DNA of 35,239 nt from Sporosarcina psychrophila (GCA_020742515.1 DYWT01000209.1:1-35239), one strand, 5' to 3'. Positions 25,338 to 33,088 are shown, counted from the first letter of the stretch. Notes: a model not told the origin generated them from the letters alone. A program made the numbers and translations.

Positions 25338-26960
25338 ATGAATGATTTAAGACTAACTGTCCGCGATGTCCTTTCCCGGGATTCGTTTAAATATGCGAAA
25401 GTCATTGCAGGACAAGAAGGACTAGACCGTCAAGTAAAATGGTCCCATGTATTAGAAGTAAAAGAATTCGAGGCCTTAATAAACGGAGGAGAGATGATCC
25501 TGACTACAGGAGTAGGCTTACAACTCGACCTTCCAAGCCAACTGAAGTATGTAACGAGCTTGATAGAAAAAGATGTAGCTTGCCTTTGTATAGAAGTAGG
25601 TCCTTACTTCAAGAAAATTCCACCCGAAATTATCGATTTAGTAAACAATCATGCATTTCCATTCATCATCTTTGAGAAAACCGTAAAATTTGTTGATATC
25701 ACGCAAGATCTTCATACATTTATCATTAATCAACACCATCAGATGCTTTCACAACTCGATACCTTATCGAGGAAATTCATTACACATTCTCTTGCCCCCA
25801 ATGGTATTTTGAAGATTCTTCAGGAACTGAACCAATTTTTCCGGCATAATATTCTCCTCATTACCGATGAGGCGAAACCTTATTATTACCCATCGGAGAT
25901 CAAGGTGTTGGAAACGTCCATCCGGTCTCACCTTGAAAGTTCCCCATTAACAAATAATGGACAGAAAATTCTTACACTCAACGATCGAGATTTTGCCCTT
26001 ATGCCTGTTAGTGGGTTAGGACAAATTTTGGGACATCTATTCCTCGAAGTAACAGAACCACCGTCAGATGAATTCCCATTTCTCATTTTAGACCGCGCTG
26101 CACTTGCCATTGCTCAAATTTTATTACGCAATCGTACAATTGAAGAACGCAAACAGAATAACGAAGATGAATTTGTCCGAAGTTTATTGAACGGTAAAGA
26201 TTTCGAAGAAGAAGACCTTCATACGTATCTGCCTTCTACAAGTCGAACTATGAATTTCAGGATTTTCATTATACAGCTGAATATAGAGGAAACAAACCAT
26301 GGCGAGGGAGACTGGGAAGAGATAAAGTTGCAACGATCAATGATGATCCGAGCTCTTTTCAAACGTAATAGTTTTTTCCCCGCGGTTTCTTCCAACAAGA
26401 ATGAGATTGTAATCATTGCTTCGTTCATTGCCGCAGATCATCTACTAAGCGAGACAGTACGTTTCTCTCAAATCATCGAAACCATTGGTAAGATGAAGGA
26501 CAATACCTTAATTGACGGTACTAGATGTACGATCGGAGTTAGTACGGTCTACAAAGAGGTAACGGATGTAAAAAGAGGTTACGAAGAAGCAAATAAAGTT
26601 TTACAAATGCAGGAATCCGGCATTTGTGAGACGTATTTTTATGAAAACTTAGGTATTTACAGACTCCTTCTATTAGTAGAGAACAACGATTATCTAAAAA
26701 CATATATCCTAGATTACTTATCTGCCATTTTCGATTATGATCAGGAAATGGATAGCAATCTCTTTGAAACACTTTGCATGTATCTCGAATGCGGCGGATC
26801 GAAAAAAGAGACTGCGGACCGTCTTTTCATCGTCAGGCAGACACTTTACCACCGCCTTGAAAAGTTGGAATCACTTTTAGGTAAAAACTTTATGGAACCG
26901 TCTAAGCGTCTTGCGCTTGAAAGTGCTATCATGGCTTCTCGATTATTGAAGGATAAGTAA
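25338..26960 (+). CDS. PucR-family transcriptional regulator
   Basis: The 540-residue regulator has the PucR N-terminal sensing domain (1-125: LTVRDVLSRDSFKYAKVIAG ... WSHVLEVKEFEALINGGEMILTTG), a middle GGDEF-like/CdaR region (about 280-425: VRSLLNGKDFEEEDLH, TIGVSTVYKEVTDVKRGYEEANKVLQ) and a C-terminal HTH_30 (about 470-535: LFETLCMYLECGGSKKETADRLFIVRQTLYHRLEKLESLLG). Members control catabolism of purines, GABA, amino acids or glycolate, often activating nearby genes. Its place between a divergent mmsA-aminotransferase operon and a downstream permease suggests it controls both. The start ATG follows GGAGG by 12 bases, rather far. Confidence 0.9.
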   Translation: MNDLRLTVRDVLSRDSFKYAKVIAGQEGLDRQVKWSHVLEVKEFEALINGGEMILTTGVGLQLDLPSQLKYVTSLIEKDVACLCIEVGPYFKKIPPEIIDLVNNHAFPFIIFEKTVKFVDITQDLHTFIINQHHQMLSQLDTLSRKFITHSLAPNGILKILQELNQFFRHNILLITDEAKPYYYPSEIKVLETSIRSHLESSPLTNNGQKILTLNDRDFALMPVSGLGQILGHLFLEVTEPPSDEFPFLILDRAALAIAQILLRNRTIEERKQNNEDEFVRSLLNGKDFEEEDLHTYLPSTSRTMNFRIFIIQLNIEETNHGEGDWEEIKLQRSMMIRALFKRNSFFPAVSSNKNEIVIIASFIAADHLLSETVRFSQIIETIGKMKDNTLIDGTRCTIGVSTVYKEVTDVKRGYEEANKVLQMQESGICETYFYENLGIYRLLLLVENNDYLKTYILDYLSAIFDYDQEMDSNLFETLCMYLECGGSKKETADRLFIVRQTLYHRLEKLESLLGKNFMEPSKRLALESAIMASRLLKDK

Positions 26961-26963
26961 GTT

Positions 26964-26998
26964 AAAACCGGTTGCGCTAGTACACGTAAATCGGTTTT
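26964..26998 (+). terminator. weak hairpin after the PucR gene
   Basis: AAAACCG (26964-26970) can pair with CGGTTTT (26992-26998) around a 21-base loop. There is no extended T tract, so termination may be partial. Confidence 0.35.
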
Positions 26999-27154
26999 CA
27001 TGTTCAGAAACTCGACAGAGATAGCGTAGTCATGTACTTATTTAACACTCCGTATAATTTAAATTCATTTCATCTTACAACTTGTCCATAATTTTTTAGT
27101 TTCATTTCTGTATGATTAGATTAAATAGTTGAAAGATTATTCAGTCACAATTAT

Positions 27155-27168
27155 TGAAATCGCTTACA
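27155..27168 (+). promoter_or_regulatory. cre site (CcpA operator) upstream of the permease
   Basis: TGAAATCGCTTACA fits the cre consensus TGWAANCGNTNWCA at every position. It lies 40 bases before the permease start, in or just after the likely promoter, a position that fits repression by CcpA when a preferred sugar is present. Confidence 0.65.
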
Positions 27169-27207
27169 CTTAACTGAAGTTCATTATTTTCATAAGGGGG
27201 AATGTAC

Positions 27208-28617
27208 ATGTCTAATCCACAAGGACAATTAAACCCAGATTTAAAAATCCGACACATCAGTATGATTTCAATTGCAGGTGTCATAGGAGCTGGGCTGTTT
27301 ATCGGAAGTGGGGCAGTAATTAACTCTTCTGGCCCAGGCGCTATTCTATCCTACGCATTTGCGGGGACAATTGTTGTCTTAGTCATGCGAATGCTCGGTG
27401 AGATGGCAGCTGCCCATCCAACAAGCGGGTCCTTTTCGACCTATGCAACCGAATCAATCGGGCCTTGGGCAGGCTTCACAATCGGATGGTTATATTGGTT
27501 TTTCTGGGTTGTCGTTATCGCGATAGAAGCAATTGCTGGCGCAGCAATTATGCAGTACTGGATTCCTGATTTCCCACTTTGGTTAATGGCATTGATTCTA
27601 ACCGTTTTATTAACACTGACGAATCTTTTTTCAGTGAAGTCGTTCGGGGAATTTGAATATTGGTTTTCCCTCATAAAAGTGGTTAGCATCGGTTTGTTCC
27701 TCGTTCTTGGACTTTGTGTACTTTTCGGATGGTATCCGGGCGTAGAAGCTCCCGGAACGGTGAACCTTTTAGGGGCAGGCGGATTCATGCCGACCGGTTT
27801 TGGTTCTGTCTTGCTGGGAATTACAGTAGTCATCTTTTCCTTCATGGGAACTGAGATTGTCACGATCGCAGCCGGCGAATCAGATCATCCGGCAAAAGCG
27901 GTCCGGATTGCGACGAACAGCGTCATTTGGCGAATTCTAATCTTCTATATCGGCTCTATTGCACTTGTAGTCACTTTGTTGCCTTGGAATTCTGCTAATC
28001 TTCTTGTCAGTCCATTCGTTGCGGTTCTCGATTATGTCGGCATACCTGCCGCTGCTCAAATTATGAATTTTGTCGTCTTAACCGCAGTTCTCTCTTGCTT
28101 AAATTCGGCATTGTATGCAAACTCACGCATGTTGTTTGGAATGGCACAAAAAGGTGATGCGCCAAAAGCATTTTTAAAATTAAGCAAAAAAGGTGTTCCT
28201 ATACGAGCGATTCTATTCAGTACACTCTTTTCCTATATCGCGGTCATCTTTAGTTATACCTCTCCTGACAAGATATTTTTGTTTCTCATCAATTCTTCAG
28301 GAGCTGTTGCACTGTTGGTATACCTTGTCATCGCATTTTCGCATCTGCAAATGCGTAGAAGACTTGAACGGGAAAACCCTGAAGCACTTCAAATTAGAAT
28401 GTGGCTATTCCCTTATCTGACGTATGCAACCATTTTCGTCATTGCAGGAATCTATATTGCAATGCTCGTCATTGACTCATTAAGGGTTCAAGCCGTTCTC
28501 ACCCTATTGATTGCAGGCGTGACCGTCGCTTGTTATTTCATCTTTGCCCGCAAGAAAGACGGTCTCGGTGAATTGAAGAAAGGTATAATACAAGCGTCTT
28601 CTAGGACGATTCGCTAG
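27208..28617 (+). CDS. APC-superfamily amino acid permease (GABA/beta-alanine permease type)
   Basis: The 469-residue, 12-helix permease of the amino acid transporter (AAT) family is close to GabP-type carriers. The head DLKIRHISMISIAGVIGAGLF with GSGAVINSSGPGAIL is the classic substrate-binding first helix; MRMLGEMAAAHPTSGSFSTYA and the FSFMGTEIVTIAAGES region are also typical. ATG 27208 is chosen because AAGGGGG ends seven bases before it; the ATG at 27202 is too close. It follows the PucR-type regulator in the same direction and carries a cre site, so it probably imports the amino acid handled by the aminotransferase/MmsA pair. GABA, beta-alanine or another amino acid cannot be told apart from sequence. 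Confidence 0.87.
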   Translation: MSNPQGQLNPDLKIRHISMISIAGVIGAGLFIGSGAVINSSGPGAILSYAFAGTIVVLVMRMLGEMAAAHPTSGSFSTYATESIGPWAGFTIGWLYWFFWVVVIAIEAIAGAAIMQYWIPDFPLWLMALILTVLLTLTNLFSVKSFGEFEYWFSLIKVVSIGLFLVLGLCVLFGWYPGVEAPGTVNLLGAGGFMPTGFGSVLLGITVVIFSFMGTEIVTIAAGESDHPAKAVRIATNSVIWRILIFYIGSIALVVTLLPWNSANLLVSPFVAVLDYVGIPAAAQIMNFVVLTAVLSCLNSALYANSRMLFGMAQKGDAPKAFLKLSKKGVPIRAILFSTLFSYIAVIFSYTSPDKIFLFLINSSGAVALLVYLVIAFSHLQMRRRLERENPEALQIRMWLFPYLTYATIFVIAGIYIAMLVIDSLRVQAVLTLLIAGVTVACYFIFARKKDGLGELKKGIIQASSRTIR

Positions 28618-28625
28618 TGAAAAAT

Positions 28626-28670
28626 GAACAACCTGAGTCGTTCATATGGACGAAACCGGTTGTTCTTTTT
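28626..28670 (+). terminator. terminator after the permease
   Basis: Stem GAACAACC (28626-28633) with GGTTGTTC (28658-28665), then TTTTT. Confidence 0.8.
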
Positions 28671-28986
28671 CTATACAGTATTTAATCTTACAGGCCATTC
28701 CAATGATTCATTATAGAATATACGCCTATAATTTTCTTAATATTATCTGTTATTTTCTTTAACAAGTCTCATAGCCCCCTAGAAAGTGGCCAGATATGAG
28801 AAACGCCGAAAAGCGGAAGGAACGTTTTAAAGTTTTGAATCAACGGCATTTAAATAATACAGTTCCACAATCGGGCGCAATTCTGGAGTAAGGATCTACG
28901 TCTATTCAGTTATAGGGCCATTAAGAGGAATAAAATGTGACATTTCTTTTTGATACTCGTCTAAGTCTTAAAGGTGGAAGGCGACA
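28671..28986. other. gene-free AT-rich spacer at the start of the accessory stretch
   Basis: No frame with a ribosome site was found. The spacer holds the first copy of the boundary motif (28872-28920), and AAAGGTGG at 28970-28977, the ribosome site of the next gene. Confidence 0.5.
28872..28920 (+). repeat. cassette-boundary motif, copy 1
   Basis: CGGGCG (28872-28877), 11 bases, TAAGGAT (28889-28895), and GGGCCA (28915-28920). The same blocks at nearly the same spacing occur at 29329 and 29680. It lies 66 bases upstream of the DUF3221-like gene. Confidence 0.6.
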
Positions 28987-29310
28987 TTGAAAAATAAGAT
29001 CATTTTACTGTGCTTCATTGTAACAAACGGTTTATTGTTTGCTTGTAATTCAGAGAAAGCTGAGAATCCGAAGAATGAAATTAAAACAACTTTTGTTGGT
29101 ACAATTGAGGAAGTTCACGGTAAAACCGCTACTGTTGTTGTATCGGATTCTGCAAACAGTGAACTGGCAGGCCGCACCTTTGAAGTAGGACTATCAGTGT
29201 ATCCTAATGAAACATTTCAAGCAGGCGACAAGGTAAGGGTAGAATATGATGAAGTCATGGAAATAGCTCCACCGGTTGTAAACGCTCTTAAGATAGAAAA
29301 AATGAAATAA
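28987..29310 (+). CDS. small lipoprotein, DUF3221-like
   Basis: The 107-residue secreted lipoprotein has signal peptide MKNKIILLCFIVTNGLLFAC with lipobox Cys20, then a short charged linker and a beta-rich domain (34-105: TFVGTIEEVHGKTATVVVS ... AGDKVRVEYDEVMEIAPPVV). The layout, with a repeated G-x-I/V-x-x-V core and KVRVxYD, resembles the YobA/DUF3221 family of Bacillus lipoproteins of unknown role. The start is a TTG at 28987, nine bases after AAAGGTGG. It is the first of three small genes that share similar spacers. Confidence 0.65.
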   Translation: MKNKIILLCFIVTNGLLFACNSEKAENPKNEIKTTFVGTIEEVHGKTATVVVSDSANSELAGRTFEVGLSVYPNETFQAGDKVRVEYDEVMEIAPPVVNALKIEKMK

Positions 29311-29328
29311 CTTCAAGAGGACAACTAA

Positions 29329-29374
29329 CGGACGTAGTTGTTGAAGAAACATTCTGCCAGAATAGGGCCAGATT
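29329..29374 (+). repeat. cassette-boundary motif, copy 2
   Basis: CGGACG (29329-29334), 11 bases, GAAACATTC (29346-29354), then GGGCCAGATT (29365-29374). The first block differs by one base from copies 1 and 3, and the spacing to GGGCCA is about 8 bases shorter. It lies 23 bases before the 3-TM gene. Confidence 0.55.
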
Positions 29375-29397
29375 ATTAATTTATAAGGAGTATTTTA

Positions 29398-29670
29398 ATG
29401 TTAATATATTTTACGATTTTCTCTGTTTTTGTGTTTTCCGTGATAATGAGTGCAATCGTAGGGTTTTTAGTTTACCAAACAGGTTACAGATTCTTACCTT
29501 CCACGGTGATTAGGCATATATTAGGAATCGGAGTAGCAGTACTCATAGGTTGTTTGATGACAAAGCTGTTACTTTTCGGAATTTGGTACTTTTACGTAGC
29601 TATTATAGGCGTGGCGATAATTTTATATATTGTGTTTATTAAATCGTCGATTAACACCGAGCAGAGGTAA
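29398..29670 (+). CDS. small membrane protein with three helices, unknown
   Basis: The 90-residue protein is not recognised. Three hydrophobic segments lie at about 3-25 (IYFTIFSVFVFSVIMSAIVGF), 38-57 (VIRHILGIGVAVLIGCLMTK) and 58-82 (LLFGIWYFYVAIIGVAIILYIV), with a short polar C terminus. AAGGAG precedes the ATG by ten bases. It is the second of three small genes in the accessory array, with a hairpin-bearing spacer after it. Confidence 0.6.
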   Translation: MLIYFTIFSVFVFSVIMSAIVGFLVYQTGYRFLPSTVIRHILGIGVAVLIGCLMTKLLLFGIWYFYVAIIGVAIILYIVFIKSSINTEQR

Positions 29671-29679
29671 TTCTACAAA

Positions 29680-29733
29680 CGGGCGTTTTCGCAAAATAAG
29701 CATTCGCCCATTTTTGCTTGATCGGGCCAGATT
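29680..29733 (+). repeat. cassette-boundary motif, copy 3, with hairpin
   Basis: CGGGCG (29680-29685), 11 bases, TAAGCATTC (29697-29705), then GGGCCAGATT (29724-29733). GGGCG can pair with CGCCC (29705-29709), followed by ATTTTT, so part of it may act as a terminator of the 3-TM gene. It lies 36 bases before the NUDIX gene. Confidence 0.6.
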
Positions 29734-29769
29734 GTGGGATAAAGTCTTATTTTAATGGAGGGATAGACA

Positions 29770-30255
29770 ATGCAAATGCCAGTACATATTGTTGCTGCGG
29801 GGGGCTTTGTTGAAAATACCAAAGGGGAAATATTATTAGTAAAAACCCGTCGAGATGGTGATTGGGTATTTCCTGGAGGTCAAGTGGAGGTCGGGGAAAA
29901 CTTAATAGATGGGGTAATCAGAGAAGTTAAAGAGGAAAGTGGAATTGACGTTAAAGTATCCCATTTGGTAGGGATTTATTCTAATACAGCAACATATGAG
30001 GGTCATAGCGGTGTAAAGATAGTACCCACAAAAGTTATGTTTGATTTTGTATGTGAACCCGTAGGTGGGAAGTTGACAACATCGGATGAAACATCAGATA
30101 GTCGCTGGGTTAGTAAAGAGGAAGTTCTAGATATGGTCTCACCCCCCGCACTACGTACACGCTTTCAAGCATATTTAGATTATAACGGAAGTGTCCATTA
30201 TATGGACTATATAACTAAGCCACAATTTGAATTAAAACTTGAAAGAAACATATAA
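29770..30255 (+). CDS. NUDIX hydrolase
   Basis: The 161-residue NUDIX-fold enzyme hydrolyses a nucleoside diphosphate linked to another moiety. The NUDIX box is complete: GGQVEVGENLIDGVIREVKEESGI (about 37-60), matching GX5EX7REUXEEXGU with the Arg-Glu and Glu-Glu pairs that bind magnesium. The start IVAAGGFVENTKGEILLVKT is typical. The substrate (oxidised nucleotide, ADP-ribose or other) cannot be inferred. The ATG has TGGAGGGA upstream. It is the third small gene of the array, followed by the repeat composite at 30270. Confidence 0.88.
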   Translation: MQMPVHIVAAGGFVENTKGEILLVKTRRDGDWVFPGGQVEVGENLIDGVIREVKEESGIDVKVSHLVGIYSNTATYEGHSGVKIVPTKVMFDFVCEPVGGKLTTSDETSDSRWVSKEEVLDMVSPPALRTRFQAYLDYNGSVHYMDYITKPQFELKLERNI

Positions 30256-30333
30256 GAAAAATTAATTAGCTATATATGTTGAACAAATGACTACGGCGTA
30301 TGAGCTTTACAATGGATAGAATCAAAAGTCTTG

Positions 30334-30497
30334 CTAATATCGCTTCGCCGCTTTGTGGATGCCTCCCGCGATAAGCCGGAAAGGAGAACACTTTCAGTCT
30401 TATCGCTCTGGCTACCACGAAGACGCGTCTTCGCTGGATAGTCTATTTGATAAAGCGCATTTCGTTTTCAGGGATGAGAGCTACAATCTGGAATGCC
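30334..30497 (+). repeat. structured repeat module, copy 1
   Basis: It aligns without gaps to 30564-30727 (offset 230). It holds a hairpin CGATAAG (30369-30375)/CTTATCG (30399-30405) with inner GAAAG/CTTTC pairing, and a perfect 16-bp palindrome CGAAGACGCGTCTTCG (30418-30433). Confidence 0.8.
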
Positions 30498-30563
30498 ATA
30501 AATTAATCGTTCGAATGTGATCAACGAATGTCCCAATACATGTGGGATGAATTAGAAACCCTA

Positions 30564-30727
30564 CTAATACCGCTTCGGCGCTTTGTGGATGCCTCCCGCG
30601 ATAAGCCAGAAAGGAGATCACTTTCAGTCTTATCGCTCCGGCTACCACGAAGACGCGCCTTCGCTGGATGGTCTATGTGAGAAAGCGCATTTCATTAGCT
30701 GTGATGAAATTTGCAACCTGGAGTGCG
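30564..30727 (+). repeat. structured repeat module, copy 2
   Basis: Second copy of the module at 30334. The CGATAAG/CTTATCG hairpin is unchanged; the palindrome has one mismatch (CGAAGACGCGCCTTCG). Most differences are in the last 40 bases. Confidence 0.8.
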
Positions 30728-31036
30728 TCTTTCTTGACTATAAGTAGGATCAACTAGTAATTACCTTATAGTCTCGGCATATACATCTCAAAATTACATT
30801 TCTCTCGATAATGAACACCCCAGCGCCAAGCGGTCTACAATCCACACTCCGAATTACAACTCTCTCATTATTGAGCGCCAAAGCAGATTCAATGGGATTC
30901 TTTAATTCAACATATATAGTACATTTATTTACTCACCAGTATTAAACAAACGGGAGCGATTGTGGAAATTTAGAGCTATAAAATGATTAACCTTTATTTT
31001 AATACCACATCCCACGCATATTAATGTACAAACCCA

Positions 31037-31077
31037 AATCTAACTTAAGTTAATTTCAACATATGTTAAGTTAGATT
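31037..31077. repeat. inverted repeat AATCTAACTTAA
   Basis: AATCTAACTTAA (31037-31048) and TTAAGTTAGATT (31066-31077) form a perfect 12-bp stem. The outer AATCTAAC/GTTAGATT is the same as in the palindromes at 31156 and 31933. Confidence 0.75.
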
Positions 31078-31107
31078 CAAATGAGCAATGAAAAAATGCA
31101 CGAATAA

Positions 31108-31152
31108 AAAAACAGTTTCATCCCTTGCTACACAAGGGATGAAACTGTTTTT
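31108..31152. terminator. long terminator hairpin left of the GNAT relic
   Basis: 20-bp perfect stem (31108-31127 with 31133-31152), AAAAACAGTTTCATCCCTTG, loop CTACA, A and T runs on both sides. It can end leftward transcription of the GNAT relic. Confidence 0.88.
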
Positions 31153-31155
31153 GTG

Positions 31156-31184
31156 AATCTAACATATTTATATTGTGTTAGATT
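31156..31184. repeat. 29-bp palindromic flank, left copy
   Basis: AATCTAACA, 11 bases, TGTTAGATT. It is identical in 28 of 29 bases to the copy at 31933-31961, in the same orientation and likewise just after a terminator hairpin. Confidence 0.85.
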
Positions 31185-31268
31185 GGGAAATGTTTAATTC
31201 CATTACTCAATAAGAAAAGGCAGCCTTTTCTTAAACTAAAGCATCATTTAATTTAATAGGGATAATGC

Positions 31269-31763
31269 TTAAAAGTAGTCTGGTATTTCTATTGGTATGG
31301 AGTTGATATCATTTTCTTTCGAATAATACATACAAACACTGTCTTTATAGTTTTGTCTTTCATTAGGTAGTACAGTAAAACCTAATATTTTGTAAAAACC
31401 TGTCCCAATATCACTATATAGGAAAAAGTTGTTACAGTTTTCTTTCTGTTCTAATTTATTTATAGTTTCTTTGACTAATAAAGAAGCATATCCATTCTTT
31501 CTGAATTTTAGAGGGGTCGCAATTGAACCAATCCCTTTTACAATTACGTCTTCTGAAGAATTTAGTTCATATACGATGAGAGAGCTTAATAATTCCTTTT
31601 TATTTGTTGCTTCAAGAACGTACTATTTCCCCATTTTATACTTACTCGAATCCTGGCACATAGTTACATATTTCTCGGATGCCATACTTTCTCCCCAAAC
31701 ATCATAACCCATCATATAAATTTCTATTATATCCTCTTTTGTTGCTTCCCTAATTTTTTCAAT
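31269..31763 (-). pseudogene. broken GNAT acetyltransferase
   Basis: One minus-strand frame of 164 codons, apart from a single amber codon (31623-31625, codon 47), encodes a GNAT-fold N-acetyltransferase. It begins IEKIREATKEDIIEIYMMGY and has the acetyl-CoA loop RKNGYAS (R-x-x-G-x-A) and the C-terminal region SDIGTGFYKILGF. The context KMGK-stop-YVLEA, where GNATs often read KWYV, suggests TGG changed to TAG. The frame begins at ATT. A TTG one base upstream, with AAGGGGAG at good spacing, would be the start if the run of six A were seven, so a second lesion (one-base loss) is likely. The acyl acceptor is unknown. It is framed by paired terminators and 29-bp palindromes. Confidence 0.8.
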
Positions 31764-31887
31764 TTATCTCCCCTTGTGCTGTATTTGGTTTATACATTCT
31801 TTTCGACATTAAGATTATCAGGACCTCTATTCCTCTTGTACTAAACTGACCCGTTAGTTGAACAAGAAACTCGATGAGCTCCATCCC

Positions 31888-31929
31888 CAAAAAAGGCTTC
31901 CCTTTTTAAATAAAAGGGAGCCTTTTTTT
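31888..31929. terminator. terminator hairpin right of the GNAT relic
   Basis: AAAAAAGGCTTCCCTTT pairs with AAAGGGAGCCTTTTTT with one bulged T; A run on the left, T run on the right. Confidence 0.8.
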
Positions 31930-31932
31930 GCG

Positions 31933-31961
31933 AATCTAACATATTTCTATTGTGTTAGATT
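31933..31961. repeat. 29-bp palindromic flank, right copy
   Basis: Same palindrome as at 31156 with one base changed in the loop; it starts 777 bases later. It follows the terminator by four bases, as does the left copy. Confidence 0.85.
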
Positions 31962-32221
31962 CTTTTTTTCGAGCACATTTAAATAGATTTGCTACTCTAA
32001 TTCATGTTTGTATGACGTGTTATCCTATAATACCTACTTCTTGATTCCCAAAGATACAAAAGTGATCTCCTTTAAAATCTTAGAAAAGAATAGAATTCTA
32101 TTTTCTAAAATCCCTTTAAATATAGTGGTTTTTATTTAATAATGTTTGATCATTCATGGTCAGATTGAAGAAGTGGCTTCCTATTACACCGACCACAGCA
32201 TAGGGAATCCGGTGTTAAACT

Positions 32222-33088
32222 TCAATAATTGCTATACCTATCTATGATAAAGTCAATAAAATATCTACTTGCTATCGGTAGTACCTTTTTATCCTTGTAT
32301 GCCAAACTGATTGTACGAAAAACAGACGGAGAAATCGCTTTCGTCACAATGTTATACGGGCATCTATTTAAGACAAGTTTAGGTAAAATAGTAAGCCCAA
32401 GCCCTTGTTCAATCATGGCCATAATCGCATAATCATCATGCACCCGGTATTGTATATTGGGTTCTAGGTTATTTTGTTTAAAAATGGTTAACGGTTCACT
32501 TAGTTCTCCCTCATCCAAAAGAATGTAAGGTCCATTCGTTAATTCTTTCAAGGAAACATTGTGGTGCGTAACTAAAGGATGATCCATTGGCAGTACAGCA
32601 AGCATTTCATCTTCTTGCAGCGGAATGGTTGTCAGATTCGATATAGCAGTTGGATTTACAAAGCCAAAGTCTACGCTCCCTTCTTTAATCCAATTAGATA
32701 TGTTTGTATATTCGCCTTGATGTAATTCAAATTGAACAGCTGGATATTGTTCCTTAAAATCCTTCATCAATCCTGGCAGCCAATTGCATGAAACACTTGA
32801 AAACGTTCCAATTCGAATTAGCCCACTTTGCAGTCCTTGCATCTCGTTATGCTTTTCTATCAATTCCCGATGTGAATTACCTATATTCTTAATATAGGGT
32901 AAAAACTCCTCACCATCTGGTGTCAATGCAATCCCTTTGCGAGAGCGTAAAATTAGCGTAGTCGAAAGCTCCTTCTCTAATGAATGAACCATTTGGCTAA
33001 TGGCAGATTGAGTATAGCCAAGCTCTTCAGCTGCTTTGGTAAAACTGCCTGTTTCAATGATTTTGATAAAAGCATCATACGGATTCAT
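32222..33088 (-). CDS. LysR-family transcriptional regulator
   Basis: The 288-residue LTTR has an N-terminal winged HTH (1-60: MNPYDAFIKIIETGSFTKAA, LGYTQSAISQMVHSLEKEL, LILRSRKGIALT) and a periplasmic-binding-protein-like effector domain (about 88-285, LIRIGTFSSVSCNWLPGLMKDF). The ATG at 33088 is chosen because AAGGAGTGTAAGAGG lies just upstream and the product then starts like other LysR proteins; the frame runs open to 33142. It is divergent from the EamA transporter and quinone reductase genes, so it probably controls them. The effector is unknown. A weak inverted repeat (TTACACCG/CGGTGTTAA, 32185-32216) follows the stop. Confidence 0.92.
   Translation of the reverse strand: MNPYDAFIKIIETGSFTKAAEELGYTQSAISQMVHSLEKELSTTLILRSRKGIALTPDGEEFLPYIKNIGNSHRELIEKHNEMQGLQSGLIRIGTFSSVSCNWLPGLMKDFKEQYPAVQFELHQGEYTNISNWIKEGSVDFGFVNPTAISNLTTIPLQEDEMLAVLPMDHPLVTHHNVSLKELTNGPYILLDEGELSEPLTIFKQNNLEPNIQYRVHDDYAIMAMIEQGLGLTILPKLVLNRCPYNIVTKAISPSVFRTISLAYKDKKVLPIASRYFIDFIIDRYSNY

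Larger units (their letters stand above)
30270..30919. repeat. 650-bp repeat composite bounded by 14-bp inverted repeats
   Basis: The ends are CTATATATGTTGAA (30270-30283) and its exact reverse complement TTCAACATATATAG (30906-30919). Inside are two direct modules of about 164 bp and, in the opposite orientation, two shorter tail modules (around 30781-30809 and 30841-30869). No open frame with a ribosome site is present. The right end, read in reverse, matches the first 45 bases of the 100-bp element at 18028. Confidence 0.7.

Noticed and set aside
28671-29769. Integron-like array with attC sites
   Set aside because: The boundary motifs do not show the paired R and L boxes of attC hairpins and no integron integrase is visible, so only a cassette-like pattern is claimed.
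30334-30727. Possible CRISPR-like direct repeats
   Set aside because: Only two copies of a long module with period 230, no short spacers and no cas genes.
31429-31707. Open frame of 92 codons on the plus strand
   Set aside because: It is antisense to the GNAT relic, whose minus frame has clear family motifs. The plus frame has no ribosome site and no recognisable domain.
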